Of a stretch of 63,512 bases of DNA, positions 26,268 through 34,964 are shown one piece after another (position 1 is the first letter of the stretch; every line of letters begins with the position of its first letter). Location: NCBI GenBank assembly GCA_018334095.1, contig JAGXTE010000054.1, positions 1 through 63,512 on the forward strand, in the 5' to 3' direction. The stretch is from Nitrosarchaeum sp. GTDB taxonomy: Archaea > Thermoproteota > Nitrososphaeria > Nitrososphaerales > Nitrosopumilaceae. The translations under genes and the position numbers were made by a program. The notes under the pieces are model-generated. The model had not been told where the DNA came from, did no database searches, and saw only the letters and a list, made by a program, of their open reading frames with translations.

Positions 26268-26411
26268 CTAGTTTCTAAAGCCACAAGAATCACATTCAAA
26301 TCTTTTTCGTTTGTGAGCCTTAATCATATGGCGTAACATCCTTTCTTGAGATAAAAATTCCATCCCACATTTGGGACATACATTTTGTATGGTTGTTTTG
26401 GTTCTAAACAT
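26268..26411 (-). CDS. 47-residue C2H2 zinc-finger protein
   Basis: VCPKCGMEFLSQERMLRHMI then KAHKRKRFECDSCGF: a classical C-x2-C-x12-H-x4-H finger plus a trailing CxxC. Basic linker. Likely DNA- or protein-binding. The promoter (26436-26461) gives a leaderless ATG at 26411. Confidence 0.7.
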   Translation of the reverse strand: MFRTKTTIQNVCPKCGMEFLSQERMLRHMIKAHKRKRFECDSCGFRN

Positions 26412-26435
26412 ATTTCGATATTCTATTTTACATCA

Positions 26436-26461
26436 TACTAGAAAAGGATTATTCCAATTTT
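26436..26461 (-). promoter_or_regulatory. TTGGRA-N9 promoter (C2H2 gene)
   Basis: Minus strand AAATTGGAATAATCCTTTTC then TA: TTGGA, 9 nt, TTCTA (a weak TATA). ATG about 25 nt downstream. Confidence 0.45.
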
Positions 26462-26485
26462 GTATGTGAAACTCAAATTTTAAAA

Positions 26486-27187
26486 TCATACAAGCATTTC
26501 ATCAATTGTTTTTTGGAACACTGAGTAAGGCTGTGCTCCAGATATCGGTGTTGCTTGTCCATCTGGACCAATTACAATAAATGACGGCGTAGATTTGGCA
26601 CCACTTTTTGATGCAATATTTTTGTTTTCCTTGACTCTGTCTTCATATTTTCCAGAATCAATGCATTTAGAAAATGAATCTGTGTCTAATCCATTTATGC
26701 CGGATACTAGATTTTTAAGATTATTTGTGCTTGCCCATCCATCATTTTCATGACCTTGATTTGAATATAGAAAATCATGATATTGCCAATAGAGTCCCTG
26801 CTCATCGGCACAATAACTTCCTGCGTGAGCCTTGATTGAATCAGAGCCAATTATTGGAAAATCAACATAAATCAGATTTACCTTTCCTGTATCAATATAG
26901 TCTTTCTCAATTAGTGGTTTTGTATTTTGATTCCATTTCTGACAAAATGGACATTGGTAATCACCAAATTCGATTATTGTTATTTGTGCTGACTCTGATC
27001 CTAACACAGGAGATCCCTTTGTGGTATCAATTGAAAATCGTGTACTTTGAGGATTATCTGGTGTAGTGTTATTTGTGGAAATTGTAGCTAATACACCTAT
27101 TATTATGACAGAAATAATTCCAATGATTACGAATTTAGTCTTGTTTGATTTTGTTTTAATTTTCTTTGACTCTTTGTCTTTACCCAC
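26486..27187 (-). CDS. Membrane-anchored DsbA-family thiol oxidoreductase
   Basis: 233 residues: cytoplasmic Lys-rich N-terminus, one membrane helix (about 18-38), then an extracytoplasmic thioredoxin fold with FGDYQCPFCQKW (CPFC active site) and cis-Pro SKSGAKSTPSFIVIG. Likely oxidises or isomerises disulfides of exported proteins. The ATG lies about 20-25 nt from its TATA, so it is leaderless. Confidence 0.88.
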   Translation of the reverse strand: MGKDKESKKIKTKSNKTKFVIIGIISVIIIGVLATISTNNTTPDNPQSTRFSIDTTKGSPVLGSESAQITIIEFGDYQCPFCQKWNQNTKPLIEKDYIDTGKVNLIYVDFPIIGSDSIKAHAGSYCADEQGLYWQYHDFLYSNQGHENDGWASTNNLKNLVSGINGLDTDSFSKCIDSGKYEDRVKENKNIASKSGAKSTPSFIVIGPDGQATPISGAQPYSVFQKTIDEMLV

Positions 27188-27204
27188 AATGATCCTTTTT
27201 GGAG

Positions 27205-27234
27205 TAGTTTAAAAAGTATTTTCCAAATTGGAAA
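27205..27234 (-). promoter_or_regulatory. TTGGRA promoter with full palindromic operator (dsbA-like)
   Basis: Contains the perfect palindrome TTTCCAAATTGGAAA at 27220-27234. Read on the minus strand, TTGGA is followed by 9 nt and TTAAA, ahead of the DsbA-family start. Confidence 0.65.
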
Positions 27235-27250
27235 CAAAAATCTGAGACTG

Positions 27251-27271
27251 TTTTGGAAAATCATTAAAATC
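27251..27271 (+). promoter_or_regulatory. TTGGRA-N9-TATA promoter (nnrE)
   Basis: TTTTGGAAAATCATTAAAAT: TTGGA, 9 nt, AAATC; ATG 24 nt downstream at 27295. Confidence 0.55.
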
Positions 27272-27294
27272 TTACTTCTTTAGAACATTAACTC

Positions 27295-28008
27295 ATGAAA
27301 AAATATAATTATAAAAATATTCAAACAAATCTGACAAAGAGTTCATCTCTAACAGTAAAACAGATGAAAATCATAGACCAAAATGCAATGAACTATGGTA
27401 TTCCAGTTGAACTAATGATGGAAAATGCTGGAAAGACAATTGCAGTTCATGTTTTTCAAAAATTTTCCAAGCTTGAAGAAAAAAACATCACATGTATATC
27501 TGGATGGGGAAATAATGGAGGAGGAGTCATATCTGCAGCTCGTCATCTTACCTGTTTTGGGGCAAAGGTCACAATTATTTTATTAAAATCAAAAAAAGTC
27601 ATGTCTGCTCCATCAAAATTTCATCTCTTTATCACTCGTAGAAATAAATTCATCAATGTAATTTATGTAAATAAAAATAATTCTAAGAAAATATCTTCAA
27701 TAATAGAAAATTCAGATATAATCATAGATGGAATATTTGGAACTGGGGTTCATTCTGAAATCCACGACAAAGTTTACTCCATTATATCTCAAATGAATAA
27801 ATCAAAAGCATACATACTATCAAATGACGTGCCATCTGGAGTTAATGCAGATACTGGCATTTCTGCAAATATCTCGGTAAATTCTGATTTTGTAATTGCT
27901 CTTCATAAACCAAAAAAAGGCATTATAAACTCAAAAATAAAATTCAAAATAGCAGATATAGGCATACCACCAGAGATAGACTTTCCTAGTAAAGGTGTAA
28001 TTGCATGA
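27295..28008 (+). CDS. nnrE: NAD(P)H-hydrate epimerase (YjeF N-terminal domain)
   Basis: Repairs hydrated NAD(P)H by epimerising the R form. 237 residues of stand-alone YjeF_N: TVKQMKIIDQNAMNYGIPVE with MMENAG, GWGNNGGGVISAARHL (nucleotide loop), DGIFGTGVHSEI (catalytic Asp region) and NDVPSGVNADTG. The partner dehydratase (NnrD domain) is not fused here. Confidence 0.9.
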   Translation: MKKYNYKNIQTNLTKSSSLTVKQMKIIDQNAMNYGIPVELMMENAGKTIAVHVFQKFSKLEEKNITCISGWGNNGGGVISAARHLTCFGAKVTIILLKSKKVMSAPSKFHLFITRRNKFINVIYVNKNNSKKISSIIENSDIIIDGIFGTGVHSEIHDKVYSIISQMNKSKAYILSNDVPSGVNADTGISANISVNSDFVIALHKPKKGIINSKIKFKIADIGIPPEIDFPSKGVIA

Positions 28009-28120
28009 TATTTACAATTCATCTGTTGGCTAAAATAGAATCAAATAATTCAAGAAGTAATTTGTTGATTACATGATCTCTTCAAATTTCTTTTTTATAT
28101 GATAAGAGGACACAATAAAA

Positions 28121-29425
28121 ATGACTTTGCAAGAATCTACAAAAGAATCAATTCTTGAAATTTTTAAGAAGACAAGAGACAGAACGTTACAACTAGTAAA
28201 AAATTTAGAACTAGATGACTATGTGGTACAAACGGATTATTTTATGAGTCCTCCAAAATGGCACATAGGACATGTTAGTTGGATATATGAAGCAATTATG
28301 AGTAAAATCGACTCTAATTATGAATTTTATTCAAAAGAATTCTCTGAATACTTAAATTCGTATTATCAACAATTTGGAGTTCCTCACGACAAAGGAAGAC
28401 GAGGAATTGTTTCTCGACCTACAGTTGATCAGATTTTTCAATATTTCAATGTGATTAATCACAGAGTGATTAAATTCATTCAAGAAAATACAATGACGGA
28501 TGATTTGGAAAAATTAATCATAACTGGATTTCATCATGAATGCCAGCATCAAGAGTTACTAGTCTATGATCTACAACGATTGTTGGCAGATCAGTATAAA
28601 CCAGTTATAAAAAATATCCCATCCATTGCTCCTGAGATTAAACCATATTCAGTGAGTGTGAGCGGAGGCCTATACAAGATGGGTTATAATAAAAATGAAT
28701 TTTGTTATGATATAGAATTACCGGAACATATAGTGTATCTAAATGATTTTCAAATGGATGCTTTTCCGGTAACAAATGAACAATATTTAGAATTTATCAA
28801 AGACGGTGGATACGAATCTTACAAATTTTGGTTATCAGATGGTTGGGAAAAAGTTCAAAAAAATAATTGGAATGCACCAATGTATTGGGAGAAAAAAGAT
28901 GAAGAATGGATGATAAGAGATTTTACAGGATTTAGAAAGATCAATCCTAGAGAACCTGTATGTCATGTAAGCTTCTATGAAGCATCAGCATATTGCAAAT
29001 GGGCAGGTAAGAGATTGCCCACAGAGGCAGAATGGGAAAAAGCCGCATGTTGGAATGAGGAAAAACAGGAAAAAACAATATTCCCATGGGGAAATCAAGA
29101 ACCTACTGAGAAACATGCAAATCTACTAGAATCATACCTGTGGAAACCTACAGAAATTGGCACATACTCAGAAGGCAAGAGCCATTTAGGCTGTCATCAA
29201 ATGATTGGAGATGTATGGGAATGGACATCATCTGAATTTGTGGGATACCCAGGATTCAAATCAGGATTTGAAGAATACAACGACAAGTGGTTTACCAACC
29301 AAAAAGTGCTAAGAGGGGGATCATTTGGAACACCAACTATGTCAATTCGTGGAAGTTATAGAAACTTTTTCAGATTAGATGAAAGATGGTTGTTTTCAGG
29401 ATTTAGATGTGTTTTAGATGTTTAG
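28121..29425 (+). CDS. egtB: Ergothioneine synthase EgtB (iron-dependent sulfoxide synthase)
   Basis: Forms the C-S bond between N-trimethyl-histidine (hercynine) and a cysteine-type thiol using oxygen. 434 residues. N-terminal DinB-like domain with metal ligands in KWHIGHVSW and HHECQHQE; C-terminal FGE-sulfatase fold with YKMGYN, PVTNEQYLEFI, WAGKRLPTEAEWEKA, DVWEWTSSEF and LRGGSFGT. EgtD is encoded convergently with a 4-bp overlap. EgtA and EgtC are not in the window, so the thiol donor is open. Confidence 0.9.
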   Translation: MTLQESTKESILEIFKKTRDRTLQLVKNLELDDYVVQTDYFMSPPKWHIGHVSWIYEAIMSKIDSNYEFYSKEFSEYLNSYYQQFGVPHDKGRRGIVSRPTVDQIFQYFNVINHRVIKFIQENTMTDDLEKLIITGFHHECQHQELLVYDLQRLLADQYKPVIKNIPSIAPEIKPYSVSVSGGLYKMGYNKNEFCYDIELPEHIVYLNDFQMDAFPVTNEQYLEFIKDGGYESYKFWLSDGWEKVQKNNWNAPMYWEKKDEEWMIRDFTGFRKINPREPVCHVSFYEASAYCKWAGKRLPTEAEWEKAACWNEEKQEKTIFPWGNQEPTEKHANLLESYLWKPTEIGTYSEGKSHLGCHQMIGDVWEWTSSEFVGYPGFKSGFEEYNDKWFTNQKVLRGGSFGTPTMSIRGSYRNFFRLDERWLFSGFRCVLDV

Positions 29426-30441
29426 AATTTTGATACAAGTAATACACAATAATATTGATTTGAATCAAACCACATGTTATTAATTTTAAAATTACATTGA
29501 TTCATCATTTTTTTAATTTGTGGAACTGTGTATTTGTGGGAATATTCCGTATGAATTAATTCATTTTTATTAAATTTAACATCGGTGTTAGTTTTAGAAA
29601 TATGTACAAGTTGATCTGATTTTGATTTAAGATACATTTCTATTCTTTGTAGTTCCTGATTGTAAAATGCATGATGTTCAAATTTATTCAAATCAAAATT
29701 CCCACCAAGATCATCATTTATTCTTTGCAACACATTCAAGTTAAACTGAGATGTGATTCCTTGTGAATCATCATACGCTTTATCAAGAATTTTTTTATCT
29801 TTAACCAAATCCAATCCAATAAGAAAAAGATCAGATCTTTTCATTGTCATGTTTATTTGTTTAAGAAAATGTATTGCATCATCTTCAGCAAAATTTCCTA
29901 AACTTGAACCTAAAAAAATAATCAGATTTTTTTTATCATCATATTCTTCAATAAATCGTAATCCTCCTTCATAAGTGTCAATTATTCCAGTAATATACAG
30001 ATTAGAATAGGAATCGAGTAGAATTTCTGAACTTTCAGTTAGTATTTCAGATATATCTATTGGAAAATATTCTATTTTAGATTGGATTTTATTTAATACA
30101 TCCAATATGATCCTAGTTTTTGTAGCTGAACCACTTCCTAATTCAACAAGCCTGTATCCAGAATCGAGAGTAATTGTCAATTCTTCTCTAATGTTATTCA
30201 AAATCTCAATTTCAGTTCTAGTAAGATAATACTCAGAAAGCGCACATATCTTATCAAACAAGTCTGAACCTTGTATATCATAAAAAAACTTGGGTTGAAC
30301 CATCTTGTTTTTTAAACTCAACCCAAAAATTATTTCCTCAGAAAAACTTTTTTCAATTTTTGTAGCATGTGGTTTAAAATAACATAATTTTTTATCTATT
30401 GTGTATTTTTTGTATTGAAAACGATTTTTTAAAATACTCAA
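29422..30441 (-). CDS. egtD: L-histidine N-alpha-methyltransferase EgtD
   Basis: Makes hercynine from histidine and three SAM. 339 residues of the DUF2260/Methyltransf_33 family: PKFFYDIQGSDLFDKICAL, EYYLTRTEIEIL, LVELGSGSATKTRIIL (SAM motif I), YFPIDIS, FLGSSLGNF and later FNKNELIHTEYSHKYT. TTG start at 30441, placed by the upstream promoter. Confidence 0.92.
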   Translation of the reverse strand: MSILKNRFQYKKYTIDKKLCYFKPHATKIEKSFSEEIIFGLSLKNKMVQPKFFYDIQGSDLFDKICALSEYYLTRTEIEILNNIREELTITLDSGYRLVELGSGSATKTRIILDVLNKIQSKIEYFPIDISEILTESSEILLDSYSNLYITGIIDTYEGGLRFIEEYDDKKNLIIFLGSSLGNFAEDDAIHFLKQINMTMKRSDLFLIGLDLVKDKKILDKAYDDSQGITSQFNLNVLQRINDDLGGNFDLNKFEHHAFYNQELQRIEMYLKSKSDQLVHISKTNTDVKFNKNELIHTEYSHKYTVPQIKKMMNQCNFKINNMWFDSNQYYCVLLVSKF

Positions 30442-30462
30442 TAGTAAAACATGACAATTAGA

Positions 30463-30486
30463 GCATAAAAAGATTTTACCAATTCA
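30463..30486 (-). promoter_or_regulatory. TTGGT-N9-TATA promoter (egtD)
   Basis: Minus strand AATTGGTAAAATCTTTTTAT: TTGGT, 9 nt, TTATG. TTG start about 25 nt downstream. Confidence 0.5.
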
Positions 30487-30563
30487 TCATAATTGATATC
30501 GAATATAATTAATTGAAAATTATTTAAATTCATAATTTAAAAAAATTAATGAATATGTTTGTG

Positions 30564-31064
30564 TTAATTATTTTTGGGCATAATTTTACATCCAGAGGTA
30601 ATTTTACGTACCATTGAAAAATAAGTGATGCTAAGTATGCCTATTGCAACAAGTCTAATTGGAATTTCATAATCATATAAAAAAGATATTGCAGTTGAAC
30701 CAGCAATACCAAATGATGAAGCGATTGAAAATCCTACGGTACTACAGCTTGTACATATTCCAGAACCTGCACTTAATACTGAACCAAATATTCCAGCACC
30801 TACTTTTTTTGAGCTTGTTTTTATCATTCTGATCTGAAATACTGAAATTGCTGTAACAATACTTGTAAGCAATGAAACGGCAAGTATTGAAATAAAACTT
30901 GGTATTACATCTTCTGTGATATTAAAAATAAAATACGGTTCAAAAAATAACAATCCCTGTGCATATAACAATAAAATCAACATGGATGTAAAAATAATTC
31001 CAGACAATACAAGATAGAAAATATTTGAAAAAACTAATCTAATTACTTGTATATGCTTGTTCAT
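30564..31064 (-). CDS. Four-helix membrane protein with CTSC motif
   Basis: 166 residues, four to five membrane helices. After a cytoplasmic KTSSKKVGAGIFGS comes LSAGSGICTSCSTVGFSIAS, placing CxxC at a helix start. Two other proteins here (38041 CPAC, 45928 CC) share size, topology and the Gly-rich run before the Cys pair. A thiol relay or metal/mercury transport role is possible, by inference. It lies 9 nt after the DoxX gene. Confidence 0.65.
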   Translation of the reverse strand: MNKHIQVIRLVFSNIFYLVLSGIIFTSMLILLLYAQGLLFFEPYFIFNITEDVIPSFISILAVSLLTSIVTAISVFQIRMIKTSSKKVGAGIFGSVLSAGSGICTSCSTVGFSIASSFGIAGSTAISFLYDYEIPIRLVAIGILSITYFSMVRKITSGCKIMPKNN

Positions 31065-31073
31065 CTCAAATTC

Positions 31074-31517
31074 CTATTTGTACTTGTAAGAACTATTGAA
31101 TCTTTTTGCAATAATATTATCAACTCCAATCTTTCCAGATCCAAATAATACCAACATTATTGCAAGACCAAGCATCGATGGATCCTTCCAAATTGCAGGA
31201 CCAGCAGTAAAATCAAACCCAAACATGACCATGGCTCCAATTAGAACAAATATTTGAAATAATGCACTAGGTCGAGTCAATAATCCAAGTAAAATCAATA
31301 TGCCAGATATAAGCTCCAAACTACCTATCAGCATAGCCATGTTTGTAGCCATTTCAGATTGGATTCCCACCATATTTTGCAACATCATTCCAAAGCCAGC
31401 AGGATCGGATACTTTACCAATACCTGCCCAGATAAATCCAAATGAAATTCCAATTCTTAGAATTAAAACACCTATATCAACAAGAGATCCAGTGTTAGTT
31501 TTGAAAATTAGAGACAT
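31074..31517 (-). CDS. DoxX-family membrane protein, copy 1
   Basis: Four membrane helices with DoxX hallmarks RIGISFGFIWAGIGKVSDPA, GSLELISGILILLGLLTRP and AMVMFGFDFTAGPAIW. DoxX proteins act in thiosulfate oxidation or in membrane redox complexes with thiol partners. The ATG at 31529 would precede the predicted transcription start (TATA at about 31540-31546), so the in-frame ATG at 31517 (MSLIFKTNTG) is preferred, giving 147 residues. First gene of an operon with the CTSC protein. Confidence 0.82.
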   Translation of the reverse strand: MSLIFKTNTGSLVDIGVLILRIGISFGFIWAGIGKVSDPAGFGMMLQNMVGIQSEMATNMAMLIGSLELISGILILLGLLTRPSALFQIFVLIGAMVMFGFDFTAGPAIWKDPSMLGLAIMLVLFGSGKIGVDNIIAKRFNSSYKYK

Positions 31518-31535
31518 AAAGGCCGTCATCTACAA

Positions 31536-31563
31536 AAATATTAAAGGATTATCCCAAATTCAA
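31536..31563 (-). promoter_or_regulatory. TTGGRA-N9-TATA promoter (doxX operon)
   Basis: Minus strand GAATTTGGGATAATCCTTTA then ATA: TTGGG, 9 nt, TAATA. Its position argues for the ATG at 31517. Confidence 0.6.
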
Positions 31564-31763
31564 AATATCACATGGATTAATTGTTAAATCACAAATGAAT
31601 TGTTTAGGATTTGTTAAAATTATCGGTTGTATTAATAATTTAAATAATTTTGTAATATTTAATATCATAGTTTAATATAATGAAACATTAGAAAGTTATT
31701 TCATTAGGATCTGATTATTGTTAAAATATTATGAGAGAATAAATTCACATTGTAAGTATTTCA

Positions 31764-32816
31764 TCAAGGATTAATTACAGCTCTTCCTATTATTTTTCCT
31801 GATTTTAATTCATCTAATGCATTGTTTGCATTATCAAGTTTGAATGTTTTAGAAATTATTGGTTTTATTGCATTTCTTCTTACAAGACTAACTAAATCAG
31901 GCAAGTCTGCCAATCTTCCAGTGTATGAACCAATAATGGTTTGAGATTTTAACGGTAATAATGGCAAATTAAGTTCAATTGAACCTCCAAACAATCCCAC
32001 TAGAATCAATTTTCCACGTTTTTTTAGCATCTCCAATGCAGGTTTTACAGTCATAGGACCATTGACAAAATCAATAATAGCATCAGCCCCAAGACCATTA
32101 GTCATATCTTTTACATGATGTATTGGATCATCTGATTTTGAATTAATACAAAAATCTGCTCCTAGGTTTTTAGCAACTTCTAATTTAGCATCATCGACAT
32201 CTAAGACTATAATTGTAGGATTAAGTAGTGCTCGTGCAATTTGGATAGCAGTTAATCCTAATCCACCTGCACCAATTATCACCATGGTTTGTTTTGGAGA
32301 TATTTTTGCATTTTTTACAGCTGTGTATGCTGTAAGGCCAGAACATGCAAGCGATGAAACTATGTTAGGATCTAAATCCCCTACTTTAACTAGATATTTT
32401 TCATTAGAAACCAATATTTTTTCAGCATAACCTCCATTTTGCATGATTCCTAATGATTTTGGGTGATCACATACATGTTCATCACCTACTTGACAAGCAT
32501 CGCAGATACCGTCTCCTTGCCAAGGATAAACAATTACACGGTCTCCTTTCTTAACTTGCTCAACATCACTTCCTATAGCATCAACAATACCAGCAATTTC
32601 ATGCCCCAATGTCAATGGAAATTTAACCCCTCTATCTTCAACTTTCATTGTTTCACCTTTTACTCCTTCATACCCACCTTCCCAAACATGAATATCACTG
32701 TGACAAACTCCTGCAGATTCAATTTTTATCAATACTTGATGTCCTTTAGGAATAGGAGTTTTAATTTCTTTTACCACTAATGGTTTTTTTGGAGTTATAA
32801 CTTGCACTACTTTCAT
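31764..32816 (-). CDS. Zinc-dependent alcohol dehydrogenase (MDR family)
   Basis: 350 residues. Catalytic zinc ligands in AGVCHSDIHVWEGG and GHEIAG; structural zinc site CDACQVGDEHVCDHP; NAD(P) loop GAGGLGLTAIQIA. In thaumarchaea such enzymes may serve as succinic-semialdehyde or other aldehyde reductases of the hydroxypropionate/hydroxybutyrate cycle; the divergent aldehyde dehydrogenase fits, but the substrate cannot be read. The ATG overlaps the stop of a 36-codon leader ORF. Confidence 0.88.
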   Translation of the reverse strand: MKVVQVITPKKPLVVKEIKTPIPKGHQVLIKIESAGVCHSDIHVWEGGYEGVKGETMKVEDRGVKFPLTLGHEIAGIVDAIGSDVEQVKKGDRVIVYPWQGDGICDACQVGDEHVCDHPKSLGIMQNGGYAEKILVSNEKYLVKVGDLDPNIVSSLACSGLTAYTAVKNAKISPKQTMVIIGAGGLGLTAIQIARALLNPTIIVLDVDDAKLEVAKNLGADFCINSKSDDPIHHVKDMTNGLGADAIIDFVNGPMTVKPALEMLKKRGKLILVGLFGGSIELNLPLLPLKSQTIIGSYTGRLADLPDLVSLVRRNAIKPIISKTFKLDNANNALDELKSGKIIGRAVINP

Positions 32817-32926
32817 TAATTTTTCAACTCGGTATTATTGATTAAAATTTTTGTTGCATATTGTATTTTTAATTCTGGTTTAAAATTTTCTTTTGATTTG
32901 TATGTTGATAACACATGTTGTTTCAT
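32816..32926 (-). CDS. 36-residue leader ORF coupled to alcohol dehydrogenase
   Basis: MKQHVLSTYKSKENFKPELK..., basic. ATG about 24 nt after a TATA box; its TAA overlaps the ATG of the dehydrogenase (TAATG). It may be a small protein or a translation-coupling leader. Confidence 0.45.
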   Translation of the reverse strand: MKQHVLSTYKSKENFKPELKIQYATKILINNTELKN

Positions 32927-32948
32927 GTAATCATAATTATAAATTTGC

Positions 32949-32971
32949 TATTAAAGATATTCCCAAATTAA
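32949..32971 (-). promoter_or_regulatory. TTGGRA-N9-TATA promoter (leader ORF and adh)
   Basis: Minus strand AATTTGGGAATATCTTTAAT: TTGGG, 9 nt, TAATA. It lies about 130 nt from the dehydrogenase but 24 nt from the leader ORF. Confidence 0.6.
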
Positions 32972-32987
32972 TTTTTGATGTTACAAT

Positions 32988-33010
32988 AAATTGGTAATAT
33001 GCTTTAATAA
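32988..33010 (+). promoter_or_regulatory. TTGGT-N9-TATA promoter (aldehyde dehydrogenase)
   Basis: AAATTGGTAATATGCTTTAA then TAA: TTGGT, 9 nt, TAATA. TTG start 23 nt downstream. Divergent from 32949-32971. Confidence 0.55.
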
Positions 33011-33031
33011 TTCATTTTAGTTCAAACGATA

Positions 33032-34423
33032 TTGAAAGTTAAAACCATAAACCCTTCAAATGAAAATATTCTTTCAGAATATAACATTATGAGTAAAGAG
33101 CAAGTAAATACTTCTGTAAAAAAATCAAAAAATGTATTTACTAATTGGAAAAAAAATATGCATCAAAGAATAGAACTAATTCATAGATTTGCAGAAGAGC
33201 TTAGAAAAAATAAAAGAGAACTTGCTCTTGTTGCATCAAATGAGATGGGAAAACCCATCAAAGAAGCAATATCGGAAATAGAAAAATGTGCTACAGTCAT
33301 GGAGTATTATGGTGATAATGGTCAAGTTTTCATAAACGATGAAGTGTTAAACACAGATGCAAGAAAAACACTAATCACTTTTCAACCATTAGGGGTAATT
33401 GCCAGCATTATGCCTTGGAACTTTCCATATTGGCAAGCATTAAGATTTGCAGCACCATCAATGATCATAGGAAATACAATTGTTTTGAAACCTGCGAGTG
33501 CAACATTACAATGTGGAATTGAAATGGAAAAACTATTTGCCAAAGTAGGATTTCCAGATGGTGTATTTCAGACACTAGTTGGAGATTCAACGGTTGCAGG
33601 ACACCTCATAGATTCTGCAGATATTAATGCAATTACATTCACAGGAAGTACTTCTGTAGGAGCCAAAGTAGCTCAACAGGCAGGCATGAATCTCAAGAAA
33701 TGTGTCCTGGAATTAGGAGGAAGTGATCCTTTCATTGTTTGTAGTGATGCAGATATAGAAAAGGCCACAGATGGGGCAGTTAAAGGTAGATTTATCAACT
33801 GTGGTCAAAGCTGTATTGCATCAAAGCGATTCTTTGTAACAAGTAATGTTGCAGATGAATTTATAGAAAAATTTATTCAAAAAACAGAACGGCTTAAAGT
33901 AGGAAATCCAATTTCTGAAGATACCGATGTTGGTCCATTAGTAAATAGCAAAGGATTGGAAACTATTGAGAGTCAAGTCAAAGACGCAATAGATAATGGT
34001 GCCGAGATATTGACAGGTGGGAAGCGTGTAGGCGATAAAGGATACTATTACAAACCAACAATAATAAAAAATATTTCAAAGAAAATGAGAATTTATCATG
34101 AAGAGACATTTGGTCCAGTTGCATCCATAGTTATAGTAGAGAATGAAAAAGATGCGATAAAACTTGCCAATGAATCATCATTTGGATTAGGTGCAAGTGT
34201 TTGGACAAAAGATCTTGATAAAGCAGAGCAAATTTCAAGAGATATAGAGTCTGGAATGGTTTCGGTTAACAATATGTTAGTGTCTGATCCTAGAGTACCG
34301 TTTGGAGGTATCAAACAAAGTGGATTTGGAAGAGAACTTTCAAAGTATGGAATGATGGAATTTGTCAATATAAAGTCAATACGATTCTATGACCAATTAT
34401 CACATAATCATCATGTAGAATAG
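33032..34423 (+). CDS. Aldehyde dehydrogenase, succinate-semialdehyde type
   Basis: NAD(P)-dependent oxidation of an aldehyde to the acid. 463 residues: MPWNFPYWQALRFAAP (Asn), KPASATLQCG, FTGSTSVGAKVA, ELGGSDPFIV (general base region) and GQSCIASKR with the catalytic Cys; EETFGPVASI near the end. Closest in feel to GabD/YneI succinate-semialdehyde dehydrogenases of about 455-460 residues. TTG start set by the promoter. Possibly linked to C4 metabolism with the divergent alcohol dehydrogenase. Confidence 0.88.
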   Translation: MKVKTINPSNENILSEYNIMSKEQVNTSVKKSKNVFTNWKKNMHQRIELIHRFAEELRKNKRELALVASNEMGKPIKEAISEIEKCATVMEYYGDNGQVFINDEVLNTDARKTLITFQPLGVIASIMPWNFPYWQALRFAAPSMIIGNTIVLKPASATLQCGIEMEKLFAKVGFPDGVFQTLVGDSTVAGHLIDSADINAITFTGSTSVGAKVAQQAGMNLKKCVLELGGSDPFIVCSDADIEKATDGAVKGRFINCGQSCIASKRFFVTSNVADEFIEKFIQKTERLKVGNPISEDTDVGPLVNSKGLETIESQVKDAIDNGAEILTGGKRVGDKGYYYKPTIIKNISKKMRIYHEETFGPVASIVIVENEKDAIKLANESSFGLGASVWTKDLDKAEQISRDIESGMVSVNNMLVSDPRVPFGGIKQSGFGRELSKYGMMEFVNIKSIRFYDQLSHNHHVE

Positions 34424-34464
34424 ATGTTATTCATCAAGATAAAACAATATGGAGAATAATTAAA

Positions 34465-34920
34465 TTGAGTTTTTTTGAGTACATACCATTAGTTTCATCA
34501 TTGATATTTACAGGAATTCTTTTGATTTCAATTCTTCAATTTTCAAACGTCCGTAAAAACATGCAAATTCAAAGTGAACAACAGATCTATACCAAAGTAA
34601 TTGAAGCACGACTAAAACTGGAAAATACAAATACATTTACCAACATGGCAATGCAAAGTCCATTATTTACAAAAAGATTTTCGATAGTTGATACACCAGA
34701 AGAATATTACATATCAGTTGCATTTTTAGATCTTTTTGAATTTATGTTTAGGCTACATAAAACAAAAACTATTGACCCTCTTTTGTGGCAACGTTGGAAT
34801 AAACTAGTCAGAATTTTTCTTACAATCCCTAAGTTCAAAAGAGTTTGGGATGAAACAAAACAATCACATACTGTAGAATTTGTAGAATTTTTTGATTCTT
34901 TACGAGATTTAGAAAAATAA
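34465..34920 (+). CDS. Membrane-anchored protein of unknown function
   Basis: 151 residues: one N-terminal membrane helix (about 7-27), then a soluble helical domain. Reminiscent of small DUF4760-type proteins. TTG start 41 nt after the aldehyde dehydrogenase, so possibly the same transcript. Confidence 0.6.
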   Translation: MSFFEYIPLVSSLIFTGILLISILQFSNVRKNMQIQSEQQIYTKVIEARLKLENTNTFTNMAMQSPLFTKRFSIVDTPEEYYISVAFLDLFEFMFRLHKTKTIDPLLWQRWNKLVRIFLTIPKFKRVWDETKQSHTVEFVEFFDSLRDLEK

Positions 34921-34964
34921 ATTACTTTTATTCAAGTTCATCGCGATTCTCTATGTTATTTCAA

